Below are positions 37,076-47,189 of a stretch of DNA of 64,000 bases, one piece after another (position 1 is the first letter of the stretch; the number at the start of each line of letters is the position of its first letter). Under the pieces are notes generated by a model. It ran no database searches, had not been told where the DNA came from, and worked only from the letters and a program-made list of their open reading frames with translations. Source of the stretch: Grammothele lineata (taxonomy: Eukaryota; Basidiomycota; Agaricomycetes; Polyporales; Polyporaceae); contig NDFF03000386.1 in NCBI GenBank assembly GCA_002150815.3, forward strand, positions 124,001 through 188,000, read 5' to 3'. Both the position numbers and the translations under genes were made by a program.

Positions 37076-38608
37076 ATGCCCGGTTTTCTTAGCAAATCCT
37101 TGAAGTTGCTTCTCCCATGCATTCCGCTCAGAAAGGTCAGCAAAGGTGAGAGTTTGCTCTGGTTCGTCCAGCAGCAATGTGGCGCTTCATGTGGCTTCTA
37201 GAGTCAGGGTTGGCCCAGAACCCGCCACAGGGTCCAGAAGAAGATGCTCCGGAAGAGCTTGTCCGGAAGCTGGAAGAGGAGAGGGCAGCCTTGGCGGAAT
37301 TGGAAGCGCGTCACAAGGAGGCGTCTGAGCAGCGAGAGCGAGAGAGGGTAGAACTAAACTTGGAGAGGGAGAAGTACCAGAGACTTCAGGACGCGTATGA
37401 CAAGTCCGTTGCCCAGGTTGAGCAACTGAAAGCGCAATTAGAGCATACCAGAGTGGAAGCGAGCCAACTTTCAACTGCACTTGAAGACCTGAAGCACGCG
37501 CAAGAGTACGAGGCGAAGAAGTATGCGGATACTCAATACGTCCTCAAATCCAAGACTGAAGCCCTGAAGGACGCTGGTGTGTACTTGTCGAACACGGACG
37601 AGCTCCCTGATACGTCGGTGCTGGATATCATCGAGAAGCTCAACTACCGCATTTTCCAAACGGCGGCGAACATCACGGACGATGAGGCGTTCTCGTTTGG
37701 AGAGGCTCCGCGACAGCTTCCGGGGGCGGCAAACCGCCAGCCGTCCTCACGGTGGCTGGAACCCCATCTTCTTGCGCTTATCCCCGCTGTAGACCCAGCT
37801 TTCGCCTCCTCCCTTCTCCAGACCGTGCTCCAAGCCGGGATCTCTGCGTACGCTATGAACCTCGCGCTTAGCTGGGATGGTGTCGGATGGGGGCGTAGCG
37901 TCGAAGAGATGAAATATCTGTATACAAGTATGAGAACCCAAGGCGAGTTCCTCTTCAGTATTATGAGAGCGTATACCTCGTTAGGCATGGGCTAATCATG
38001 TTATAGAGTCACCCTCCGTCTCAGGACGATGGCGTGCACTTGCGCGCAAGCATATCCGACTGTGCAGCCGTGATTCAGCCGAGTCGCGCCAGAACTTTCT
38101 CCGCGGCCTGGTCGACCTCGTTGCGGATGTCCTTTTGCTATGTGGTGCACAAGGCGAAAGGGAGAGCATCTCGGAAGCTGTCACTCATGAGTTCAACGAT
38201 GAGCTTGGGACGATCGTCGATCTCGCGTTGCAATTTCAATTGGTCAGCGGAGAGATGTTCGTTTCCCGGGATTTCGAGGTGTACACCGTCCCGGAGGGAG
38301 CTGAGTTCGATGCATCGATTATGGACGAAGACACCGCTGACTTCGGCCTTCAATCTCCGCCGTCGTCGAACACTCCAAAACGCGTGGTATGCACGACGCA
38401 CCTCGGGTTGCAGAGGAATACATATGAGCCGAGAACATACGACGCGTCCACGATGGGAGCACTAGAAACGTCAATCATTGTATTGAGGCCTAAGGTCGTG
38501 CTTCTCGCAGCGGATGGCATGAACGGCAACGCCACTTGGCCTGTGAAGAGGTATGTCCCACAATATGCTCAGCATCTCATAATAACGCGACGCAAATATA
38601 GGGTTTAG
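37076..38608 (+). CDS. Coiled-coil 'SVAGRWR' family protein, copy 3
   Basis: Same family. Exons 37076-37145, 37202-37942, 38007-38550 and 38602-38608; the last small intron is optional because reading through it keeps the frame to the same stop. Exon 1 again encodes a hydrophobic/basic leader (MPGFLSKSLKLLLPCIPLRK). A long heptad coiled coil follows (ELVRKLEEERAALAELEARH...). Next are GVYLSNTDELPDTSVLDIIEKLN, a helical region ending NLALSWDG, and the last part opening ESPSVSGRWRAL and containing SIIVLRPKVVLL. The intron before this part has a GC donor (37943), the only non-GT donor I assigned in the window. It converges on the Hsp70 gene at 39159-41696. Confidence 0.76.
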
Positions 38609-39158
38609 ATCGAGGGGTACAAACCTGACACACAGATTCTTTCTGTGGATCTGTGGATATGAGGGGGTCAGACGTTGTACGCCCTTGACGGGCGAGTCGT
38701 TCTCTTTATGCATGGACTACTCTTACTAGGAGTGAATCTGCGAACTTGGGAGTATGCATAGACGTTGATGTCCTTACTCTTTCACAACGGGCTCCGATAG
38801 CCCGGATATTGCATAACGCGTCATCCTGCCCAGAGATTCTTAGAGTGTATGATATGCTCTACGCGTCGTAGGTACGGCGAAGAAGATCAGCTCTAAAAGA
38901 GATTGTATTTTTCTGAGCGTAAACGCAGAGCAATACGGGCGACCGTTAATGTCCGTGTGAATGTCCTAAACGAAATTGAGGGCTATAGGCGATAGCGCAA
39001 TGTAATAACAAACGATCATAGTGTAGTATCCAACGCTGCCTCACTCTTACTCGTGAACGGTACTCCTTGTAGGAAATGAATGTGATTGGTGACGTCTGAA
39101 ACCATGGTTGCGATACAAAGCATGGGGGTGGGAGCAGAGCTCAGAGCAGAGGAGTGCC
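38609..39158. other. Convergent intergenic region; nothing recognised
   Basis: Shared 3' flank of coiled-coil copy 3 and the Hsp70-like gene. It is visibly more AT-rich than the flanking exons. No open frame was supported. Confidence 0.55.
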
Positions 39159-41696
39159 TTACGATTCGTCATGGATGATCTGAGCGGGTCCCCTGTAAAA
39201 GAGAAACGTTCAGTAAGAACTGTGAGATTGAGAGGGACTAATAAACCTTTTCTCTTGGCCCTGAGGTATGACCTGTATTAGTACGACATTCCAACACAAT
39301 CAGAGGTAGCTATGCTCACATTCTCCTTCCATCGTACCTGCGCACGTAGCTCAGGACCACATATCAAAACAATGTCGAACTCTCTCGTGTGGTATGGAAC
39401 GATGCCGTCTTCATGTTTCTTTTCTTCCACACCGGATAAGTCGGCTCGAATGACGCAAGATCGCTTCAGCCCGGCTTTGAGATATGCGTGAGCCGTGGAT
39501 ATACGGAATTTCAGGAGACCTACCTGGACTTGGGTTAAGCCAGCGAGGTATGTCCTCCTTGGCTCCGACAAAGCACAATATATCAGTAGAGAAGTTGCGC
39601 CACTTTTCGGCGGAGACTGGGCCGTTATCCAGAGCAACCCTGTAGAACGACTCAAAGAATTCTTCGTGGTCCTTGACTTGTAATCCCTGACGCAGCAGTC
39701 AATAATCAGAACTCAGGACTCAGGGAGCAGAGGAAGATCGTAATTACTTGTTTCAGGATCACTTCGAAGTGGTCATTAAGTCTAGGTCCTTGCGGTCCGA
39801 GAATTACCTTGTCTGCGCGTGCTTTGTGGTCGGGGAGGTAAGGTCGGAACGTTACTGCGGCGGAAGTACCGTATGTATACTTAACGACACGATGCGTCAC
39901 GAAGTGTTCTAAGTAGTATGCGGCGCCGCCATAAGACACTTCTTTGCAGCTGTCGGCGCATGTATCAGTTTATTAAACGTGGGATTTCACTGAGATGCGC
40001 ACGTGAACGACTGGGGGCGCGATAGTGACAAGCCATGATGGTCCATGAGAATCCGCTCCAGGTTCTCGAAGAGCCAGTCGCTCGCTGAAAATCCACCGAG
40101 AAGAAGAGCGGCCTGAAAAAATAAAAGTAGTATTTTCAGCGTTGATGTTATGAGCTGGGGTTAAGTTCAAGTTGACGGCGCACCGAAACAGGAGAAGACG
40201 CAGTCTGGAACTGCGTGCGGATTGCGCTCACGATTTCGTCTAATGACGGCTGGAACAATCCTCTCATTTCGTCGCTACATGGTGAGATTAGGAGTCATGA
40301 GATATATTTGTGTTTTACGAAGGTGGGACGTACACCGCTAGAATGGGGCAGCCCCGTTTCAGCTTCAGTTTCGGATCGTCACGACTATGTAGATTATAGC
40401 TGATGCGGTAGGGCTTCTTGTCGGATGCCTTGAAGACGGGCTTTACGTTCTTATCGAACTCTAGCATCATTCGTTGAATCTCTGCAGGGACCCCGTACTC
40501 CGTGCCCTTGAATCGTTCTAGGATGAAGAACTTTGAGAGTACAATCGAGATCAATACACTGATACGCACCCGTGAGTAGAGTCCCTAATCGTTTAGTCAC
40601 CATGATTGATCCCTGGAGAACGCCTAGCCACGTTCGTCAGTATATGGCAGCTACGAGGATCGAGTCCATGAACTCACATCCGGGTGCTGCAATCTCCTCC
40701 GCGGTAACAGGTGTTATGGACGAGAAGCTGTAGGTGCTCAAATCGACGGTCCCTCCTCCGGCATCAACAATCATAATCCCTCGTCTGGCCTTGGAAGTGA
40801 ATCATGTTGAGAACTTCGGGAGATAGAATGGGCGGCATAGGTATGAGAGCACATACCTCATCGCCGCCACCTAGAAGACCGCTCTGTACACAGTAGTGGA
40901 TATTCGCTTCTCCCTCGGTCACAAAATGCACCCGCTCATGCCCCTCGGGTGTGTCTGGAACAAGCCCTGCCATGACTGCTGCATCTCGCATCTTGCCTTG
41001 TTGGGATCCTTCCCATCCATTCGGGTGAGTGAGAACGAAGTTGATGTTGTCTTCGAAGGAGGTCCACAATTTCGCGCCGCCCATTGTATTTTGCGTAATG
41101 TACGTGCGAGCGCAGGAAAACAAGTACCTGAGAAAGTCCGCAAAGACATGAACGACAGTCTTCCCCTTGGGGAGCGGAGGAAGGTTGCGTTTGACAGCGT
41201 TGGAGTCGTCGAGAACATCTGGGCGGAGATGCAGCTTGAACCTGTTTTGAACGCGCAAAGATCGCTGAGAAGAGATGGATGCAAAGTACTCATATCACGT
41301 ACCATCTCAGGAATGTTAGCTTTTCTTCCGTTCGAGGAGCGTCGTCTATGTCAATGAGCTCGAAGTCGTTGTCTATGTCCGCCTCCAGAATCTCAGCCTC
41401 AGCGCCACATGCGCGCACAGACCCGTCGCCGTTGTAACATATTACGGTCGGAACTCTGAAGCAGTCTATGCGGTTTCCTCTCCCCGGGAAGCTATAGAAT
41501 ATCATAACAATCAATAGCCGCACAGAAATGGATAAAATTCACGCAGTTCGACTGACCGCATCACAGGTTTAATGACGGATTCTACTCCAGGATCGAGCAC
41601 CGCATATGAGAGTCCTGAGTATGTTGTACCGAGGTCAATGGAGAGGACTAGCGATGTCTTTGAGCCGCCGTACGGTGGAAGAGTGTGGGGAGGCAT
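39159..41696 (-). CDS. HSPA12-like Hsp70-superfamily protein, copy 1
   Basis: Actin-like ATPase-domain protein of the HSPA12 branch, expanded in mushrooms. Its client is unknown, and it lacks the peptide-binding half of classical Hsp70. Exons read by eye start 41696-41557, 41491-41303, 41241-40857, 40789-40678, 40623-40570, 40517-40334. The C-terminal part continues through about 40280-39280 and two small last exons to the TAA at 39159. Phosphate-binding motif 1 is VLSIDLGTTYSG, then FRVPTVICYNGDG, VLTHPNGWEG, FVTEGEANIHYC, phosphate 2 MIVDAGGGTVDLSTY, RLHSRDDP-type and LLLGGFSASDWLFENL (adenosine motif). The end reads VRWKEN...GQEKRGPAQIIHDES. Start chosen at MPPHTLPPYGG, identical in style to copy 2. 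No break seen. Confidence 0.88.
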
Positions 41697-42560
41697 GTTG
41701 TGACGGAGGATAGCGCCGCTCAGATCTTCATACACGGAGGGTGTACAATAATGTACTGTGAGATTGAGTGTCCCTAGCTAACGTGAAGTGATCGGGGAGG
41801 AGACAGGGTCCCAGGCGATCCGTGCTTGAACCAGCCTATACCAGGCGGCTTGCGTGCAGACCAAACGCCTCGGAAAGCCGTGATCTGAGCAAGATCTGAG
41901 TCATTGGGGAAGGATTGAAATGGAAGATCGACACCTCATGTTTACGGTACAGAAACGGTGAGGCTTGTGCTTTGGCAGTCAGCGTCGTAGGAGAACACGC
42001 GCCTTGAAAGATCAAGTCCACTGCAGCATTCGTGTCAGGTGACGTCATTACTTAGAAATAGCGCCCAAATAGAGCGTCCTACATGGCTTGCGGGCCGACC
42101 GCCGCGGCCGCCGCGGATCCAGTGAGTGCCTTTAGCCGATTGACCTGCTAGCGAACGTGTCTCTCGGCCCGACGGCCCCTGCACGTACATGAATCAGAGC
42201 TACTAGCAAACAAGGAGAACACCTGCAGCATGTATCCTCCGGAGTTTCAATGGTACGTCACTGTTTCTAGCAGAGCAGAATCGAAAGACGGCCTGACGAT
42301 CGCGAGAGTCATGAAAAGCTTCAGTACTAGCGACCCCACGTATGAGCCCATAAGAGACATCCAGCCAGCTACCGCGTGTATGCTACAATGTAAGACCCGG
42401 ATCTTCGGAGTTTCTGTAGGTTTAGGGCTGTGCCCAACCGCCGCCCTCATGTTACTGCGGCACTGCGGTAGCTTCTGGAAGCCCGCCCGCGGCGGCACGA
42501 TGTAGAATCTTGTTACACGTCTGAAGAAACGGGAATCCGATTGGTAGTCCGGCGAAAGAG
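41697..42560. other. Upstream region of Hsp70 copy 1 with a minus-strand ORF fragment
   Basis: Contains a minus-strand open frame at 41836-42048 (MTSPDTNAAVDLIFQGAC..., ending EAFGLHASRLV). It resembles the one upstream of Hsp70 copy 2. A GC-only palindromic patch (CCGCGGCCGCCGCGG) sits near 42101-42116. The remainder shows nothing recognisable. Confidence 0.5.
41836..42048 (-). CDS. Small hypothetical ORF upstream of Hsp70 copy 1
   Basis: Reads MTSPDTNAAVDLIFQGACS at the start and SRLSEAFGLHASRLV at the end. The corresponding position upstream of Hsp70 copy 2 has D-R-A-N-E-V-D-F...E-A-C and A-F-G-L-R-A-E-L-E-E. The similarity suggests a duplicated coding exon, perhaps a small separate gene or remnant. 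Function unknown; existence as a gene is uncertain. Confidence 0.3.
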   Translation of the reverse strand: MTSPDTNAAVDLIFQGACSPTTLTAKAQASPFLYRKHEVSIFHFNPSPMTQILLRSRLSEAFGLHASRLV

Positions 42561-42844
42561 ACACTGCGTGTGGTCCTCATTCTCGCCTGCTCGGCGTCCG
42601 GGGATCATGTCTATTGTATCTGAGGCTCGCCAACCTCACAAACAGGCCCTGCCGCCAGATCCTTCCAACCATTCTTCTGGGTTCCTCGCGGCTATCTCGC
42701 GATGGCGTTCGTCTACCTCTGAAATAGATTCGGGGGAAACGGGACAAATATGTGCGTAAATATCTGAATAAATCTAACAAGGACTAAACTAATGGGATTA
42801 CTATGGGTACTACGCGGGGATTATGAAATGGTCAATTTGCCCCT

Positions 42845-43664
42845 CCGGAAGACGTCGCTAAGACTCGTTTGCAGCTGGAGGCAGAGGGAGCCCCTCTGTT
42901 CCCTCATCGTATCGATTGATAGATTCCAGGCTCCTTCCTGTCATCCCTTTGTAGTACACGGCCCAGACCTGTCTGCGGTCGTTCAGTCCGCGATCCAGTC
43001 GACTGCGATTCGGTACATTCGGAAGTATATCGTCTCCAGCTGGGATCTGGGAGCGTCTCGTGAGGGAGATCAAGTTCTGAGCGATTTGTACAATCGGATT
43101 CGGTCGGAAGGTAAAGCCTATTAGACGTTTGTCGGCCGTGAACCGAATGCTAATCGGTAGAACTCAGAACGTCCATCCGTGGCAGGACAATGGCGAGCGT
43201 TATCCAGGAGACATCTACGATCGTTCGTAAACCTCAATTCTTTCCTCGACATTCGCTCGCAGCAACCTGTCGCTGTCGTCGTTGACGTGCTCGCAGGCTG
43301 CGGTGCCTTGAGCCCACGCGAACGTATCTCGGAGTATGTTGAGCGGGAACACATGCCGACGTTCAGATTTCAGAAGATTGTGGGGGAAGACGTGACTAGC
43401 AGAGAGTCTTCTCTGATGGTGATTTCGGAGGAGGAGACTAGGTTCGACACCGCTCGTATGGAGGACGATGGATCCCTCATCGACACCAGTTTCTCCCCCC
43501 TCTCCATATCCTCACCTTCAGCCAAAGCCGTATTGTGTACAACGCAGGCTGGAATGAGGGTGCTCTCCCACAGCAAGGATAAAGGTGGAATGGATCAGAG
43601 AATCAAAACCATTCTCTTGAAGCCTAAGGTAACCCTCTACGACTCCGAACAGCCACAGACTTAA
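42845..43664 (+). pseudogene. Coiled-coil 'SVAGRWR' family, decayed copy 4
   Basis: Only part of the family layout remains. A scrap EDVAKTRLQLEAE (about 42850-42890) stops in frame. A shifted frame picks up the middle helical part (LSAVVQSAIQSTAIRYIRKYIVSSWDLG) to the donor at 43110. The last exon 43168-43664 is open from ERPSVAGQWRALS to KTILLKPKVTLYDSE. The conserved FLTNTDELPD-type motif and most of the coiled coil are missing, and the SVAGRWR exon is a few residues shorter in the middle than in the other copies. No good first exon with a hydrophobic leader was found; a Ser/Pro-rich open stretch at 42605-42759 could be its relic. A truncated but expressed gene is possible. Confidence 0.62.
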
Positions 43665-44566
43665 CTTAGTTAGGATAATCTTATTTCATTAGTGATTGTT
43701 GGAACGGGATAATCCACCCCATTAAGGACAGCCATTGGCACAAGGGGATGTGTGGATAATCCGGGGGATTATCCACAGATAATCCCCAGTTACCGTCTGG
43801 TAGAGCCATCCTAAGTGTTGGGCTGTACGGATTTGTCGACTGCTGGATAATCCATTGGATAATCCGCCTGACACTAGTTAGTAATTGAAAAACAAGGACG
43901 ATAATCCCAGGGAGATAATCCCGGGCGTGCGAGATAATCCGTCTGTGAGACAGTCGATAATCCGAACGATTAGCGTCACATGTATAGGATAAACAGATAC
44001 ATAGGAATCAGCAATACATCGCGTGAACACCGGCGCAGCTGAGGAGGAGGCCGTAGACGAACCAGAGGCTGAAGCCATGGCAGCGAAGATTACCGAGGAG
44101 ATGAATGATTCGGGCGACGAGGGGGACGAGGAGGATGTGGACGTCCCGCAGACGTGGTAGCATGTTGTACTCTAGTCTTGGAACACGTTAATCCCTCATC
44201 TGCGCGCGATAATCCTTCGCTCATCCGGCCACGATAATCCTTCGCTCATCCTCACGCGATAATCTTTGGCTAACCCGCACGCGATAATCCGTAGATAATC
44301 TCTGGATATGAGCGGTGCTTGCTAAGTCCCTAGCGCAGACATTGCGGTGACATGGGAGGATAATCGTATGGATTATCCAATATTGGCGACGCGTACAAGT
44401 CATGTACTAGTATAGGGGAGAACATTACACACTAACAATCGAAGATGATAATCCGTGGATTATCCCCCGGATTATCCTATCCTGCCCTGGCTTCAATGGC
44501 GTTGCTTAATGGGGTGCATTATCCAGTTCTAACAATCACTAATATATTGGATTATCCCCACTAAGT
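43664..44566. mobile_element. Non-autonomous element with inverted terminal repeats and GATAATCC motifs
   Basis: About 903 bases. The ends are inverted copies. ACTTAGT (43664-43670) pairs with ACTAAGT (44560-44566), ATTAGTGATTGTT (43688-43700) with AACAATCACTAAT (44531-44543), and CACCCCATTAAG (43715-43726) with CTTAATGGGGTG (44505-44516). Spacing is symmetrical to within a base or two, giving terminal repeats of about 65-75 bases with some mismatches. The interior carries about two dozen GATAATCC/GGATTATCC motifs in both orientations and no coding frame. This looks like a MITE-like DNA-transposon derivative in which the short motif may bind a transposase supplied elsewhere. No clear target-site duplication was found. 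Confidence 0.75.
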
Positions 44567-45123
44567 AAAGCACCTGGAACAGCACAGGGCCAAATAGAGG
44601 TGCGCGTATGTATATATGTGTAGGGTTCGGACCGTAGGCTCACCTCCGTACCCAGATACTCAGTGTAAAAAGTGCATTGTAAGTTATAGCAAGCTTACGG
44701 CCTTCGTTTCGCTCATCTCACGACGTTGGCCGTGGCCCTTGAGGCGGGATATAGTGATGATAGGTGACCGGTGACTGGTCGGCGGCTCATTCTTGGCTCA
44801 GAACCTCTACGAGGCTGCGGCTCACCTCATGTACTACGTTTTTTAATTTTGCTGTATTACTCAGATTCGCATACGTCTCTGACGTTCTGAAACTGTAAAC
44901 GGTGAAGGGTCCCGGGAGCCGTTTGGCGCCTATTATCGGAGGCGACGGCGCAGCGGTAATCGAAGAGCGAGTATCATAGGAGTGTTCCGAGCGCGGGTGC
45001 TGCGGTAGTGCAGAACCCGCGATGGTTCCGCGTGGTGGACGTACGCGTCTGCCGGCCTCTTGGTCTCTAGTCAGTCCCTAGAAATCGTTGTAGAGACAGC
45101 ACCCAATCTCACTCAGAATCACT
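44567..45123. other. Intergenic between the element and coiled-coil copy 5; nothing recognised
   Basis: Promoter side of copy 5. A GGTTCGGACC string near 44626 resembles a tRNA B box, but no tRNA fold could be built around it. Confidence 0.5.
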
Positions 45124-46910
45124 ATGCCGCTCCCACTTGGCCTCCGTATGATTCCCAGATCCTTGCGTGGTTTCTTTAGGGCATTCTGCCAAATTCTGCT
45201 CTTTTTATTCCCTTGTTTTGAAGCCAAACTCCGCCCAAGAGGTAAGCCTTCATTATGCATTTGTTTTGAACTAGAGGCTTACTTCTTGTAATGATAGCTG
45301 GAAGGGTGACCCTTCCTACATATCTAGAGGGTGATGCGACAAGGGACGACATTGTCCGAAAGCTTGGGCAAGAGGAACGCGCCAGACTGGAGCTGGAGAA
45401 GGCCTATGACGGTCTACGTAAGAAGTGTACTCAGCTGGAGGGGGACTTACGTGCAGGGAAAAAGAGGTGAGTCTTACCAAACAACAGCCTGAGAGCGGCG
45501 TACGCTGACGAAAGAAAAGTCTAAAGAGGATCGAGGAGGAGCTCCGGAGTGCTGAAGTAGAGTCTCGGAGCCGTCTGGACACCATTGAGGAGCTGCAGCA
45601 ACAGCTACAGTACGAAAAGAGCCGCCGTGCAGCCGAGAGCGAGCTTCTCAAAGCCAAATCGGAGACACTGAAGGCGGCTGAGGCGTTCTTGACAAATACG
45701 GACGAACTCCCGGACACAGAAGTCGTTGACGTTGTCAAGAAGTTGAACGCATCTATCTTCCAGGTCGCAGGAAACATCGCCGACGATGATACGCTATGTT
45801 TCTCTGGTCAGACGTCTGCATCACTAGATCTCTCGCAACGCGATCTCCCCACATTACTCACGCCGCCCACGCTGCTCGCCCTCACTCATAATGTCGCTTC
45901 AGACTCAGCCGCTGCGCTGCTTGAGCTTGCAATTCAATCTACCATAGTATCTTACGTGGAGCAAATAGCGTCATGTTGGGATGTCGCTGGCGAGCGAGAG
46001 GAAATCGATGCAGCATTTAAGAGATTATATGAACGCATGAAGCATGATGGTGCGTAGTTGCCCTTACACAGTACCAAATTTTATTTGACAGACTCATCGT
46101 TACACAGAGGCACCGTCTGTCGCAGGACGATGGCGTATCCTTACGCGGAAACATATCCGAGCCGTCCGAAGTGATCATCCGATGTCCGCCACAATTCAGC
46201 AACAGCTCGCCGGCATGATTACCGCCGTCCTTCTAACATGTGGATGGGAATGCACTGATTCCGAGTCCAGCCTTCTTGATATCCTCACGAGCGAATACGC
46301 AGATGATCTGAAGGAGGTAGCCGACCTGGTACTCCACTTCCAGATCATTAGCGGCGAGATGTACGTCTCCAGGGACTTTGAGGTCTTCGCCGTCGCTTCA
46401 GGCTCCACCTTTGACTCATCCGCTATGGAAGACAATCGAGTCGACCTCGGACTTACCCAAGGACTCGCGGGCTCTGTAACACGCGTTATTTGCACCACAA
46501 GTCTAGGGCTCCGGCGGAAGGTTTACGGCAGAAGCATGACTAAGGAGGACGCCAATCGAAGTCCGACAACGTCCATTCTGGTACTTCCTAAGGTCACTCT
46601 GAACGGGGAATTCTCTTCGCCCAAGAACCACAGTTCCCCCATTTATCCACACTCACGTACAGACGTTATCAGTCCTCGAATTGTCTCTGGTGATGACGAA
46701 GATATGCGGAACGGAGACGGTGCGGTACAAGTCGTGACCCGTAGTTTTACGCCTGCGGAAGGAATTCTGGGTAACGTGGAACGTAAGCATTCACGACGTT
46801 ATTCATATCTCTCTCAGCTCACAAATGAGGTTGCAGTAGTCAACGACGTAATGGATAGGGGAGATCTGACAGCAGAGAGCGAGGGAAATTGTGGAGTAGA
46901 GCAAGCGTGA
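45124..46910 (+). CDS. Coiled-coil 'SVAGRWR' family protein, copy 5
   Basis: Same family and the longest copy: exons 45124-45241, 45298-45466, 45520-46049 and 46108-46910, 539 residues, all phases consistent. The leader is long and hydrophobic (LRGFFRAFCQILLFLFPCF), close to a membrane segment. The coiled coil runs from about residue 55 to 175 and is interrupted by an extra intron absent from copies 1-3. Then come AEAFLTNTDELPDTEVVDVVKKLN, a helical region with YVEQIASCWDVAG, and the last exon opening EAPSVAGRWRIL and containing TSILVLPKVTLNGE. About 95 further residues (Ser/Asp-rich, ending GNCGVEQA) are unique to this copy. It converges on Hsp70 copy 2, 279 bases away. Confidence 0.78.
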
Positions 46911-47189
46911 AGCCGCTCAAGTTGGTTTGAGGAGGGCTGAGGGTACGATGTCCAAAGAAAATACTCGCTCATGGAACCATTATATTCCTCACTGAGGCTT
47001 TGGCACTCTGGCCTTGCTCCGCTCATGTATAAATACGCATTACGCCTACACAAAGCCTACACAGCATGAGGATCGAGAGGGTCTGCTTGATTCAGGGAAT
47101 GATGGCGCAAGGGATGTGGAGAAAAAACCAGAAAATTCTGATGTTGTACATAAAACCGTCTGCACAGTATGTTTCACACATGGAGGCTT

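Noticed and set aside
42101..42116. GC-only palindrome CCGCGGCCGCCGCGG
   Set aside because: Could be a hairpin, but it is short and such strings are expected in GC-rich fungal DNA; no neighbouring feature gives it meaning.
44600..44650. GGTTCGGACC resembling a tRNA B box
   Set aside because: No A box or cloverleaf around it.
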